From: Diplonema japonicum
Lineage: Eukaryota > Euglenozoa > Diplonemea > Diplonemida > Diplonemidae
Length of the DNA stretch: 64,000 nt
NCBI GenBank assembly: GCA_964019335.1
Contig: OZ025759.1
Coordinates: 144,001-208,000 of the forward strand
Direction of reading: 5' to 3'
In this document: positions 10,046 through 21,018 of the stretch, piece by piece
Numbering within the stretch: the first letter of the stretch is position 1
Layout of the letters: the number at the start of each line of letters is the position of its first letter
Notes under the pieces: generated by a model
Database searches by the model: none
What the model was told of the DNA's origin: nothing
The model's input: the letters and a program-made list of their open reading frames with translations, nothing else
Translations under genes and position numbers: made by a program

Positions 10046-10210
10046 GCAAATGGGCCAAGAAACAACCTCCCGGGAGGCAGCCACAGGGAAGGCCGGGAGG
10101 GCGCAGGGCGCAGCAAGAGAGTTACTCCAGACAAAAGACTGGACACACCCCACACCCCTCCCCCCACCCCCAGTTTCCCCCCAGTGGTTATTATTGCAAA
10201 AAAAATCGAG

Positions 10211-10284
10211 GCGCCTTAGCTCAGTTGGTTAGAGCGCACGCCTAGTAAGCGTGAGGTCGAGGGTTCAAATCCCTCAGGTGCCTT
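10211..10284 (+). tRNA. tRNA-Thr (anticodon AGU)
   Basis: A full 74-nt cloverleaf can be folded: acceptor GGCGCCT/AGGTGCC (one G-U pair), D stem GCTC/GAGC, anticodon stem CACGC/GCGTG with loop CTAGTAA giving anticodon AGU (threonine, codon ACU), and T stem GAGGG/CCCTC with loop TTCAAAT. A-box-like (tagctcagttgg) and B-box-like (ggttcaaatcc) promoter elements are intact, and a T-rich run (tttctttttt) follows at once as a Pol III terminator. No intron. It is on the same strand as all neighbouring genes. Confidence 0.95.
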
Positions 10285-10296
10285 TCTTTTTTCTTT
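10285..10296 (+). terminator. Pol III terminator of the tRNA gene
   Basis: T-rich run (ttctttttt) immediately after the tRNA discriminator base, the usual RNA polymerase III stop signal. Confidence 0.7.
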
Positions 10297-10332
10297 TTCC
10301 TTCATCACACTCTTCAAGCCAAAACAAGTAAA

Positions 10333-11271
10333 ATGGAACTCAGTATTCGCGAAGCCGTCAGGAATGACACAAGAGAACTCCTTGGGGATCTGAGCAAGGA
10401 CATCTTTCAAGGCCTAGACTACTTCCCAGGATGGTTGGAAAGCATGTGGACGCAGGAAGGAAGGAAGATGTGGGTGTGTGTCGACGCGGATGGCAGAATA
10501 GCTGGGTTGGAGACCATGCTGCTTGTTGATAACGGAAGGACAGCAGTGCCGCAGTGTCTTCGGGTACTTCCCGATTTCAGGGGGAAGGGTGTGTCGAAGC
10601 TGCTGAGCATCCACCTTCAGAAATATGTGGCGACAGTGCCATCAATCAAAAGGATAAGAGCCACGACACGCAACGACAACAAAGCTACAATAGCTATTCA
10701 CGAGAAAGATGGGTTTAACATTCCATTTAAACAAGGGGCTTGTATTTTCCACCCTGTCCTTGCGAACGGAGAGATTGAAGGGGTTCCTTGCATGGACCAA
10801 TTGGTTGAGCACGATGCCGAGAAGATTGCAGCTTTTGTGAAACCATACACGGCATCAACAAATGAAATGCTTATTGCGGAGTGGACGCCTCGTTGTTGTG
10901 AGACTCATGAAAACACAGTGCGCAGTGTTGAGGCGGTTCAAAAAGCGGGATTCACATTTCTTGTAGACGAGGAGAGGAAGTGCGTTTCATACTGGAAACT
11001 AGCTCAATACCCACGGGGTCCCACTATCGTTGTCACAGTGCTCGGCAACGACGGAAAAGAAGCGTTCATGGCCCATGCCCTGTACTACGCCAACAAAGGC
11101 GTACAGTTGGCGTGCCATTCTGTCGAGCTTTTCTACGATGTAGCTCTCTTCAGGAACTCACCTCTTCCTGAGGTACTTGTGAAGCTTGAAGCAATCACGA
11201 AAGCTCCTTTCGATACCGAGCGATTCAACTTGACAGGTGCCGGCCTGTGTATGATAGAGAAGGTTTTGTAA
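10333..11271 (+). CDS. GNAT-family N-acetyltransferase, NAT16/HISAT-like
   Basis: 312 residues, no introns. Residues 3-140 form a GNAT fold: an N-terminal IREAVRNDTRELLGDL helix region, a central strand, and the acetyl-CoA-binding motif A at about residues 77-92 (LRVLPDFRGKGVSKLL). Next come RIRATTRNDNKATIAIHEKDGF, characteristic of the helix after the CoA site, and a further C-terminal domain of about 170 residues. The two-part layout and the VLPDFRGKG motif recall the NAT16 (histidine acetyltransferase-like) group. The substrate is unknown; the family assignment is from motif memory. It sits 48 nt after the tRNA, so its promoter or splice acceptor must overlap that short gap. Confidence 0.75.
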   Translation: MELSIREAVRNDTRELLGDLSKDIFQGLDYFPGWLESMWTQEGRKMWVCVDADGRIAGLETMLLVDNGRTAVPQCLRVLPDFRGKGVSKLLSIHLQKYVATVPSIKRIRATTRNDNKATIAIHEKDGFNIPFKQGACIFHPVLANGEIEGVPCMDQLVEHDAEKIAAFVKPYTASTNEMLIAEWTPRCCETHENTVRSVEAVQKAGFTFLVDEERKCVSYWKLAQYPRGPTIVVTVLGNDGKEAFMAHALYYANKGVQLACHSVELFYDVALFRNSPLPEVLVKLEAITKAPFDTERFNLTGAGLCMIEKVL

Positions 11272-12003
11272 AGAATAAAAAGAGACGCAATTTTTTCGTT
11301 CGATTTATTATTTCCCTGTTTGTTTCCTTTTTCTTTTCTTTTTTTTTTTTTTCTCTTTTTTTTCTTTTCTTTTTGTTTATACACTGTTGTTTCTTATCGA
11401 ACATATACCACAGCCGCAATAGGAGTGCGCCAAAGTGCTGGACACGCGCTTGTGCAGCCTCGTGCGATTAGCTGTGTATTTCTCTTCCTCGTAACTAATA
11501 TGGCATTGCAAGAGTGTTTTTGTATTTCTTTCTTTTTTTCCATATTCAAGACGTAAGTGAACGCATGAACTCTTTACTTAGATTTACTCGAGTTTCTTTT
11601 GGTTTCAAGGTAGTGCGATCAATTCTTCTTTTTATCACAAGATTGCCACGCCAGATCAAAGAAACCCCCCCCCAAAAAAAGCAATTGTTTTCTTTTTTGG
11701 GGACAAAAAAAAAAGAATGGCTATTTCAGTTTTTTGAAAACCCTCTGGTTTTTCAGAACGTTTGTCCGCTATCTCCTTACACCGCTTAGGGATGAAACCC
11801 CTTGTCTCTCATATGGTAGGTATAGGACATTTTCCTAATCCCATTGCTGTGCAACCTTTTTCTTATTTATTTTTTCCGTTTGTTATGAAGACGCCATGAC
11901 TCATTGCCGATTCATTCCTTTTTTTTTTTTACTCTATTCCCTTAGTAGTCCTTTATTCTCTCTGTAGACTCGCTCAAGCGTGTATCAACCTCACCAGGTG
12001 CCC
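11272..12003 (+). other. intergenic region, homopolymer-rich
   Basis: Contains T-rich and A-rich runs and no ORF with credible protein composition; a 91-codon frame at 11514-11789 is low-complexity and unsupported. The last 60 nt (tctctctgtag, then cctcaccag) look like the acceptor of the next gene. Confidence 0.5.
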
Positions 12004-15000
12004 ATGCCATCAAAAGTAGTAAACCTCACTATTGACAGTGATAAAAACTGGCTCGCTGCTAGTGATGGAGATAAGATATACAAATACCGAACTGAGTACG
12101 CTTTGAGTGGGAGAGCCAGGTGTAAGAGGTGTGGGGAGCTTGTTAAGCAGGGTGATGTGAGGATAGGAATTCCTGTAAAATGGAAGTACTGGATCAATTC
12201 CTGGGCACACCCACAATGTGTCCGAACGCAGGAGCAGGGGAAGGAGCTTGAGAAGGTGATCTATGGCTTCAAGGACTTGAAGGGGAAGGACAAGAAAGTG
12301 CTGATCGAAACGCTCAACGGCGACCCGCTGAAGAACAACGACCTCGCTGAGGAGGACGACTGGCTGCCTTCATGTTCCGCGGCAGACATCAAACCCCTCA
12401 ACATCCCTTCGCTTCCTTTGCTCCCGCATCAGAAAATCGGCACAGCATGGATGGTGAACCAAGAGAAGACATCAGTAAAGGGCGGCATCCTTGCTGACGA
12501 GATGGGCATGGGAAAGACGCTCCAAACTATTGGACTCCTCTTCCACACAAAGACCCCAATGACCCCCACCCTTGTCATAACCCCAGCTTCTGCAATGGGC
12601 CAGTGGGAAGAAGAGATAAAAAGGTTTGCCCCCTCGCTGAAGGTTCTCATCTTCCACGGCATGACCAAAAAGTTGAAGGTTTCGGATTTGAAGAAACACC
12701 ACGTTGTTCTTACAACGTTTTCGAAGCTAGAGGCAGAGTACCGCAAGATCCTCAACGAGGCGAAGGTTTCCTGTAAGTACTGCCAAAGAAAGCTCCTCCC
12801 AGCCTCTTTGAAGCTTCACCTCAAGTACTTCTGCGGCCCTAAGGCGACGCGCACGAAGAAGCAACAGCTCCGCGAGAAGAAAGGACATGTTGCGGCAGAG
12901 AAGGCAAAGGCGACTCTGGGCATCGGGGAAAGTGTGCCGTCGATGACAAATATTTACAAAGAGATCATGAACGAATCAGGACGAGCGCCCATAGGGAGGT
13001 ACGACAAGGGCTCCAGGGCTTTGCAGCGTGATGCGGAGAAGGCTACCAACAACATCACCGTGCAGCCCATTGGGATGAAACCCTTCTACATCGACCCCAA
13101 GGAGAACCCTACCCTTGCCAAGGTGCAGGAGACCATCCACAACAAATACGGCGTTACACCTGCTGACCAAACGCTTATCCACCAAAAGGCGTCCCTTGCC
13201 GGTGCGAAGAAGAAACTGTCGGCATTCGGCATCCAGCAAGGCGACATCATCCACGTAAGCTTCACCCTCAGCGAGAGTGACAGCGACAGTGATAGCGACA
13301 GTGACGTGCCAAAGGCGAAAAGGACCAAGAAGACGAAACCCTCTGCTAAAAAGTCGAAGCCTGCGGTTGACGCTTCAAGCTCCGACGAGGAAAGTGAAAG
13401 CGATTTTCCGAAGACGCAGGTAAAAAAGAAAGCGGCAACGAAGCCGCCCACTAAACAAAGCAAAAAGGGGGCCAACTCCAAGAAACAAGTTACCGAAAGC
13501 GAGAGTAGCAGCGAAAGCGAGGCAGCACCGCAGCTAAAGGGAAAGCCAGCAGCCAAGCAGAGCAAAAAGAATGCCAAACCATCGGGGAAGAAGTCCAAGA
13601 GGCAGGTTTCGGAAAGCGACAGCAGCGACAGTGACAGCGAATCAAGCGAGGCGTCTGAGCAGCCGGTAAAAAAAGCAGGAGCAAAGAAGCCAGCAACTAA
13701 ACAGAGCAAGAAGAGAGCCGCGATGCAAGAGTCTTCCGAAGACAGTGATAGCAGTGAGAGCGAAGCATCTGTGCAGGCAAAGAAAAAAGTAGCAAAGAAG
13801 CCAGCAACTAAACAGAGCAAGAAGAGCACCAAGCCATTGGGGAAGAAGTCCAAAGGAAGGGGTGACAGCCACAGCAGCGGAAGCAGCAGTAGCGACAGTG
13901 AGAGCGTTGCTAAAGAGCAATCTAAGAAATTGCAGAAACCAGCTGGCAAGAAAGGCAAAGCCGCATCGAGCAGTGAAGACAGTGACAGCAGCGAAAGCTC
14001 GGAGGACAGCCTTCAAAAGAAAGCGTTGAAAAAGTCAACCACCAAAAGGGGTGTCAAGCCAACTGGAAAGAAAGCGGTAAAGGGGACCGACAGCGATACC
14101 GGCAGCAGTGACAGTGGGAGTGTCGCAAAAAAGAAGCCTGCAGGCAAGGCCAACAAGAGGGGAAAGCCCGCAGCTAAGAGAGGCAAGAAGCGTGCTATAA
14201 GCAGCGACAGTGACAGCGAGAGCACTGAGAGCAGTTCTGAATCCGTGAAAAAGGGGAAAGGTAAAAAACTAGTGAAAAAAGAGAACAAGAAACGCCGCAA
14301 GGACGACACGAGCAGTGAGGAGAGCAGCAGTGATAGCGAGAGCACCGAGAGCAGTTCTGAATCTGTGAAAAAGGGGAAAGGTAAAAAACTAGTGAAAAAA
14401 GTAAACAAGAAACGCCGCAAGGACGACACGAGCAGTGAGGAGAGCAGCAGTGATGACAGCAGCAGCGATAGCAGCGACAGCAGTGACAGCGACAAGGTGG
14501 GGAAGAAAAGAAAGCGTGGTAAGAAGGAGAAAAAAGACACAGATGACAAGGATGACATAAACAACCTAGATTTCGAACAATCTCTCATGTACAAGCTCAC
14601 GTGGCACAGGCTAGTGATCGACGAAGCGCACAGAATCAAGTCTCGAACCACCAATACCGCGAAGGCAGTATACGCTGTAAAGGCGGAGAACAAGTGGGGT
14701 CTAACGGGAACACCCCTGCAGAATAGGGTAGGGGACTTGTTTTCCTTGATAAGGTACCTTCGCTTCTCGCCCTATGCATACTACTTGTGCTCAGGGAAGG
14801 ATTGTGACTGCAAGTCACTTGAGTGGAAGTTTGGGAAGGAATGCAGCTGCGGTCATTCGATGATGCGCCACTACTCATCGTTCAAGAAGCAGATTTTGAA
14901 CCCCATTTCAAGGTACGGATACATAGGAGAAGGAAACAGGGCCTTTGAGATGCTGAAGTCAGATGTGCTGTCGAAAATCCAACTGCGTCGCACGAAGCTC

Positions 15001-16053
15001 GAGGTGGCAAAGGACATCAAGCTGCCGGAGCTGAAAGTAATAATCCACAAGGGAGAGCTGGATGAACGTGAGATGGACTTTTACGAGGCTCTGTACAAGA
15101 GAAGCACAGCAAAGTTCGACGGGTACGTTTCAAAAGGGACCCTCATGCACAACTATGCGCACATCTTCGAGCTGCTAGCCAGGCTGCGGCAGGCAGTGGA
15201 CCACCCGTACATTGTAACCAAGAACAAGATCAACACGGCGGATGTGAAGAAAGTAACACGTGTGCTGTGCAGTATTTGCGGCGAAGAGATCACTGACAAC
15301 AGCACAGCTGTGAAGGTCCCATGCAGACACGTTTTCCATTCAGCGTGTTGTGAGTTGTACCTGGAGATGAGCGTGGGGGAGGAGGTGGCGTGCCCCGGGT
15401 TCTGCTGTGACAAGAAGTTCAAGAAATCCTCGATAGCTGGTGCAGATGAAGAGAAAGAACCGAAAGGAAAAAAGAAAGCGAAGGAGAATAACGAAAAGGA
15501 GAGCATGATGGAGAAGGTGGACGAGGCAGAGTTCACATCGTCGACGAAGCTGGAGGACCTGGTGAAGTACATGAAGGCTGTACCGAAGGATGACAAGTGC
15601 ATCATCTTTTCTCAGTACAACGGAATGCTGGATTTGGTGAAGTGGAGGTTGCAGCGAGAGGGAATAGTTACCGCACAGCTAACTGGCAGCATGGCTGCCG
15701 AGAAGCGTAGTGTACTCCTAAAGGAATTCAGAGAGAACAGCAAGGTGAGGGCCTTGTTGCTCTCCTTGCGTGCGGGTGGTGAGGGGCTCAACTTGCAGAT
15801 CGCGAACCATGTATTCACGTTAGACCCTTGGTGGAACCCGGCAGTTGAACTGCAGGCCATCCAACGCGCCCACAGGATAGGACAGACGAAACCTGTCACT
15901 GCCGTACGCTTCGTAACGCAGAACACCATTGAAGAGAAGATGTACCAGCTACAAGAGAAGAAACAGCTTGTATTTGATGGAACCATCGACGGTTCAAATG
16001 CAGCGCTCTCTCGTCTTTCAGGCGAAGACATCAACTTCCTCTTCAACCACTAA
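12004..16053 (+). CDS. RAD16-like SNF2 ATPase / RING protein with embedded ubiquitin-like domain
   Basis: 1349 residues, intronless. Order: a PARP/PADR1-type zinc finger (C40, C43, H69, C72); SNF2 helicase lobe 1 with Walker A DEMGMGKT (K171) and TTFSKLEAEYRK; a C2HC-like finger at about 257-277, also seen in plant and algal RAD16 homologues; a ubiquitin-like stretch at about 351-422; and a 430-residue Ser/Asp/Glu/Lys low-complexity insert (about 423-855). Then come the DEAH box (873-876), LTGTPLQN, a RING finger from C1089 (CSICGEE...CRHVFHSACC), and helicase lobe 2 with LSLRAGGEGLNL and QRAHRIGQ. The end, LSRLSGEDINFLFNH, is typical of Rad16, the partner of Rad7 in global-genome nucleotide excision repair and a ubiquitin ligase. 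Repair or chromatin function is inferred. The start follows an acceptor-like cctcaccag. Confidence 0.88.
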   Translation: MPSKVVNLTIDSDKNWLAASDGDKIYKYRTEYALSGRARCKRCGELVKQGDVRIGIPVKWKYWINSWAHPQCVRTQEQGKELEKVIYGFKDLKGKDKKVLIETLNGDPLKNNDLAEEDDWLPSCSAADIKPLNIPSLPLLPHQKIGTAWMVNQEKTSVKGGILADEMGMGKTLQTIGLLFHTKTPMTPTLVITPASAMGQWEEEIKRFAPSLKVLIFHGMTKKLKVSDLKKHHVVLTTFSKLEAEYRKILNEAKVSCKYCQRKLLPASLKLHLKYFCGPKATRTKKQQLREKKGHVAAEKAKATLGIGESVPSMTNIYKEIMNESGRAPIGRYDKGSRALQRDAEKATNNITVQPIGMKPFYIDPKENPTLAKVQETIHNKYGVTPADQTLIHQKASLAGAKKKLSAFGIQQGDIIHVSFTLSESDSDSDSDSDVPKAKRTKKTKPSAKKSKPAVDASSSDEESESDFPKTQVKKKAATKPPTKQSKKGANSKKQVTESESSSESEAAPQLKGKPAAKQSKKNAKPSGKKSKRQVSESDSSDSDSESSEASEQPVKKAGAKKPATKQSKKRAAMQESSEDSDSSESEASVQAKKKVAKKPATKQSKKSTKPLGKKSKGRGDSHSSGSSSSDSESVAKEQSKKLQKPAGKKGKAASSSEDSDSSESSEDSLQKKALKKSTTKRGVKPTGKKAVKGTDSDTGSSDSGSVAKKKPAGKANKRGKPAAKRGKKRAISSDSDSESTESSSESVKKGKGKKLVKKENKKRRKDDTSSEESSSDSESTESSSESVKKGKGKKLVKKVNKKRRKDDTSSEESSSDDSSSDSSDSSDSDKVGKKRKRGKKEKKDTDDKDDINNLDFEQSLMYKLTWHRLVIDEAHRIKSRTTNTAKAVYAVKAENKWGLTGTPLQNRVGDLFSLIRYLRFSPYAYYLCSGKDCDCKSLEWKFGKECSCGHSMMRHYSSFKKQILNPISRYGYIGEGNRAFEMLKSDVLSKIQLRRTKLEVAKDIKLPELKVIIHKGELDEREMDFYEALYKRSTAKFDGYVSKGTLMHNYAHIFELLARLRQAVDHPYIVTKNKINTADVKKVTRVLCSICGEEITDNSTAVKVPCRHVFHSACCELYLEMSVGEEVACPGFCCDKKFKKSSIAGADEEKEPKGKKKAKENNEKESMMEKVDEAEFTSSTKLEDLVKYMKAVPKDDKCIIFSQYNGMLDLVKWRLQREGIVTAQLTGSMAAEKRSVLLKEFRENSKVRALLLSLRAGGEGLNLQIANHVFTLDPWWNPAVELQAIQRAHRIGQTKPVTAVRFVTQNTIEEKMYQLQEKKQLVFDGTIDGSNAALSRLSGEDINFLFNH
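14209..14448 (+). repeat. 120-bp in-frame tandem duplication
   Basis: Two nearly identical 120-bp units (14209-14328 and 14329-14448; 40 codons each) inside the low-complexity insert of the RAD16-like gene, each encoding an S/D/E stretch followed by VKKGKGKKLVKK and NKKRRKDDTSSEESS. Confidence 0.85.
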
Positions 16054-16253
16054 AAGGACTTATCTTATTCCATTCTGCCTTTTACGTGGTTGTTTTCTAA
16101 CCTTTATTCGAAGGGACTCAGCACTTTGTTGGTCCCCGTTAACCTCCGATTTACTCCCCTGTTCTACTGCCTGTTTTTCGTGTTGCTTTCGGTACCATAC
16201 GCACGCGGCACACAGAACCTGAAATAAACTAACTGGGTCACGCGACTATGCCT

Positions 16254-16296
<43 letters not shown>

Positions 16297-16587
16297 GGAA
16301 GAAATAAAAGCGGAAAGAAAACCACGAAAAATTCATTTTCTTCACTCCCCTGTCCTTACTGCAATCCATTATCATTGGGAATTGGCACACGTTACTCCTC
16401 AATCATAGGATGTCTTCTTTTTTTTTTTCTCTCTTCTTCTTTTTTTTCTTTCTTTTTTATTTCCCCCGCGCAGGATACACGAATATGCTTGCTAACTAAA
16501 AGCCTAAGACGAAACTAAAAAAGAATATACGAACAAAGATAAAGGAATAGACGGAACAAAAAAAAAAAAGAAAAGACGTGGGGGTGA
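16054..16587 (+). other. intergenic region with 37-nt poly-T
   Basis: Contains T37 at 16256-16292, several CT tracts and an acceptor-like ttatttcccccgcgcag ending near 16474. A very short upstream frame (ATG at about 16484, stopping after four codons) would lie in the leader of the next gene. No other gene seen. Confidence 0.5.
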
Positions 16588-19500
16588 ATGAAGTCCCAAG
16601 AAAGATACTTGGATTCGCTAGCGCGGTTGTCTAAGGAAGACCTTGTGAAATTCTTACCGAATGCTCTGCTGAAGGATCTCGAGGGTGTCGAGTCCTTGGT
16701 ACCGAGCTACAAGGTCTTCAATGCCGCGCTGCTGTTCTTGGATGTGACAGGGTTTTCGAACATTGCCAACAAACTGCAGACAGAGACCAACGAAGGTAGC
16801 GACTTGCTGACGACTCACTTGAACGCGTACTTCAGTCTCATCATCGATGTAGTGAAGAAGTACCATGGGGACATCATCCTGTTCAGCGGCGATGCACTGC
16901 TTGTAATGTGGAACGAGAGTGACGTCGAGGTAGCATGTCTACAGGCTGTTGCATGTGGTATGGCGCTCTTGCAAGATGCTTCAGGGTACCAGTTTGCTGT
17001 GAAGACCACTTCAGGGGAGGACATCACGCTGGCGATGTCGCTTCACATCGGTGGTGCCTTTGGGGAAGTCATGAGCGCGGTGATTGGTGGCAAGGGCGCA
17101 CCTTCTGAAGGCCGCTGGAAGTACGTCCTCGTTGGCAGTACTATTGAAGAGCTCGGAGTTGCTGCGAATATGGGCACCGCAGGGATGTTCGTCATCACTA
17201 CCGACATGTTCAAGAATGTCCCTGCGCTCGTCCTGACGAGCAATCAGCTGCACGGCTCCATCGACGACATCTATGTCACCTTTTACCATCTCACCTCGCT
17301 CGAGCCCACCAGCGTCCCCGACAGCGTGTTGCAAACCACGCTACCGTCCCTCGACACAGAGAAAATCAATTTTTCAATCGCTTCTCAATTCACCTTCGAC
17401 ACCCTTATCCACTCCGCTGCCCATCACAGCAAAGGCCAGCTCCGCACCGTGTCCACCGTCTTCATCAAACTGCGAAGTATCAAAGTCGATACCGACTATC
17501 CAGAGCTGCACAGGAAGATCAACAAGAGCGTCCAAATCGTCCAGAAAGCCCTATCGCGCCTGGGGGGCATCCTGAACAAGGTCATTATGGACGACAAAGG
17601 CATCATCCTCGTGTGCCTTTTTGGAATCCCTCACCACACACATGAGGATGACGCCGAGAGGTCGGTGCTGTTCGGCCTCAAGGTATCGAAGAAGCTGAGC
17701 CGCGGGCTAGGCGAAACGTCAGTGGGGGTAGCTAAAGCTAACGTATTCTGTGGGATGTCTGGCTGCACTGCCCGGTATGAGTACACGGTGCTTGGTGATG
17801 GTGTCAATCTGGCTGCACGGTTGATGACGAAATGCGAATCGTTTACGAAGAAGAGGCATGTCATCTGCGACGGGCTCACTGCTGCTGCGGTCTCGAGTTC
17901 TCTGAAGGTGTGCGGGCAGGTCACGTTCCACTCTGCCGGTGAGCTTGAACTGAAGGGGCTCTCTAAGCCCATAGCCTCATTCCACGTGCTGAATGCTACT
18001 GATGCTGAGGCGTTCAGCAAGAAGCTTGGATCGAAGGGGTCGCTGATCGGCGGCTCTACGGACTCGGGAAGCAGGCCCAGTAGGTCCAGTAGCAAGTCCT
18101 CCGTATCGTCGTTCGGCTCATTGTTCTCAAGGGGCAGCGTTTCATCTATTTACTCCATGCACTCGCGGGCCTCGAACGGCAGCAGGGCCAGTCACCTGGG
18201 CAGGATTCCCCGTACCCCCCACAACAATAGAGCACATGTTGGTCTGCGGTCCAACCACTCTGTAACCAGCGAAAGCCATAGTATGACGTTCAGCAGAAGG
18301 AACTCCGACGTAGACTTCAAGGGACAGAAGGAGCAACTGGTCTGCAGGAAGAGCGAACTTACTAAACTGGTCTCGTTTTGCGATTCTGTCATCAAAGGCA
18401 AGGGCCGGAAGTTGTGCTGCATCAAAGGCACAACGCAAACCGGCAAGACCTCCTTTTTGCGGCGTGCTGATGAGTACCTCACCGAACACAACATTCAGAC
18501 CTATTTGCTAGTTGGGAACGAGTCCCGGAGCAGCCCCTTTGAAGCACTTAAGATCGCCGTCACCAGGATCCTCGAGATAGAGTTTGTTGAACCTCCTATG
18601 GTATGCACCACTGTCTTGAGAAACTCAACACAGGGCTGTGACAGCATCGATCTATCGTGGCTCAGCTACGTGGTGCGTGACTCGCGGTTAGGTATTCCTG
18701 CAGAAGAGCAGATGAGTTTGCCATCACGACAAAAGCTCGTGCATGTCTGTGAACTGATCTGTACGATGATGAAGCGACAAGAGAAGCAAGACAGGTATGC
18801 ATAAAGTGTGAAGCACCACCCACTCAGGCCTATTGTGCTGCTGGTAGATGACATTCAGTACGTCGACAGCGAGACGCAGAGCTTTCTCTTGCATGTAAAG
18901 AAACAAGAACACATGAAGATCATCTTTACCAGCAATGGAGAAAAAGATGTTAAAGGAACACACGCTGAATTGGCAGCTGATCTGGACAAGAAGAGCACGA
19001 GTACCGCCAGCGAGGGTGAGCTACAGAGTTTCGACGTGCCCATGACAGAGGAGCAGATGTATGACATGCAGAAGTTGATGAAGGGCGAAGAGGTCATTGT
19101 CCTGAAGCCGTTCACAGAGAAGCAGAACTACACGTTACTCACATATTTGTTCAACAGTGAGGTGGAACGGAAGCTGCTGAACACAATCTTTCAGAAAACA
19201 AATGGTGTGCCAGGCTATGCATTCCAAGTGGCCACCCACCTGATGGAGCACAGTCTGGTCACATACCAATACGGCCAGATGATGCTGAAAGACGATTACC
19301 CGTTGAGCGAGAGCGCCGTGCGCTTCGTGAACGGGTTCGACGCGAAGGTGATGCGTGTGATGGACACTCTCTCTCAGAACGTGAAAGAGTGTCTTTACTT
19401 GTGCAGCGCTTTGGGGAGCAGCTTTGAAAAGAGTTTTATTTTCACTTGTTACGATAAAGAAAAAAGCGAAGAAGAGGTTGATCAGATGATAGAGGGCATG

Positions 19501-20944
19501 AAGAGCACTGGGCTGCTGACTGTCGTCAACGACACCTTGCGTTTTGTGATCCCTCTCACGAAGGACGCCATCTACACATCCATGGTGAAGCAGGACAAAC
19601 AGAAGGTGCATGAGACCATCTCAAAGGTGGTCACACGAATCTCAGCACACCCAGCGCGGGACACCTTCAGGCACCTAGCTTTCATCGAAGAAGAGATCCC
19701 CTTCTCAATGTGCTCAGCAGCGCTAAAGGAAGCACTACGCGAGGGTGATCTAATCGGCTCGCTGGCGTACATCAAACACATGAAAACCTACAATGATCTT
19801 TCTGAAACAGAGAAAGTCTTTTTCAAGCTCAACGCGGCGGTAGTGTACAGCGAAGTGGGCGACTACGCCGCCAGCAGCGAGGCACTAGCCTACCTGAAGA
19901 CCAAGTTCAACGTGAAACAGCCTTCGAAGAAATCACGATGGCTGGCGTGTTGTTCTCCACAAACGGCAGACACCCTCACCGAAGAGGACCCCCTTGCCGC
20001 TACTGTACTTTGGAAGCAGGTAGAAGTTGCATTCATGAATGGCAAGAAGGCGGCGTACGTAGAGGCCTGGGAGACATACAAATCGTGTGTACCACCCTCA
20101 CCTGAGGTAGCGGGGAGGGATATGGTGTACCAGTTCGTCACCGACGCCATGCCTGTCATCTCAAGGACAAATGTTAACAAGGCGTGCCCCATCGCAGGGA
20201 CCCTCATCTTCGGTCTCAGGACAGTCGCACAAGTGTGCAAGACAGAACCCGCACCCCTCAACGACAAGCTGGACACCGTACCTTTCGAAGACACAACGCT
20301 GCAGGTCTACAACGGTGCCCTCTCTGCCGCAGGTGTTAACAGAAGCATGCAGGCTATCACCTTGTTCCTGAAGGGGGACCACACCAATTCCGAAACGGTC
20401 ATCAACAGTATCAGGGACCTCCCCTCTCAAAGATGGTCGTTGATAGGCCATTTGCTCAAAACTCTTCTGTCAAGATACTACCAGCTGGAGGTACCGTTCT
20501 TGGAGAGGAGGAACGAGGTGGCGTCCGCGTGGGCGTCGGAGTCGGAGATCCTGTCCCCAATGAAGGTGAACTATGACTGCTTCCTGTCGCCTTTGATCGC
20601 GTGCACGCAGTACAGAATGAGCGAAATGGCACCTGCTTATGCAGAGTTGAAGAGCACGCAGTTTATCACTCCGTTCCATGCTGTCTCGAGCATGGTGCTG
20701 CTGGAGTTGCAGTTGGATGTGCGTGACATGACGTCAAATGAGATGCAAGGCTACTGGGAAGTGTTGAGGGCCGCGGCAATGAAATATCCTATTTTCGACG
20801 CTGCTGTTACTTTCTATGAAGGTCTTACTGCCGTGCATGAGAAGCGGTATGACGAGGCCGACGACCGCTTCAGGATGACGGTGGAAATGTGCCTTGGCTT
20901 TGGGATGTCTGAGAGCTTCCTTTCGTGGAGGGCTACGTATGCGA

Positions 20945-21018
<74 letters not shown>

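Noticed and set aside
9930-10245. + strand Pro/His/Thr-rich frames over the microsatellite and tRNA
   Set aside because: They translate C runs and CA repeats and end inside the tRNA gene.
11514-11789. 91-codon + strand frame between the acetyltransferase and RAD16-like genes
   Set aside because: Low-complexity translation of T- and A-rich spacer, with no domain or acceptor-linked start.
13086-14693. Long minus-strand Leu/Ser-rich frames opposite the RAD16-like insert
   Set aside because: Antisense of Ser/Asp/Lys codon repeats; the + strand has conserved SNF2 motifs on both sides.
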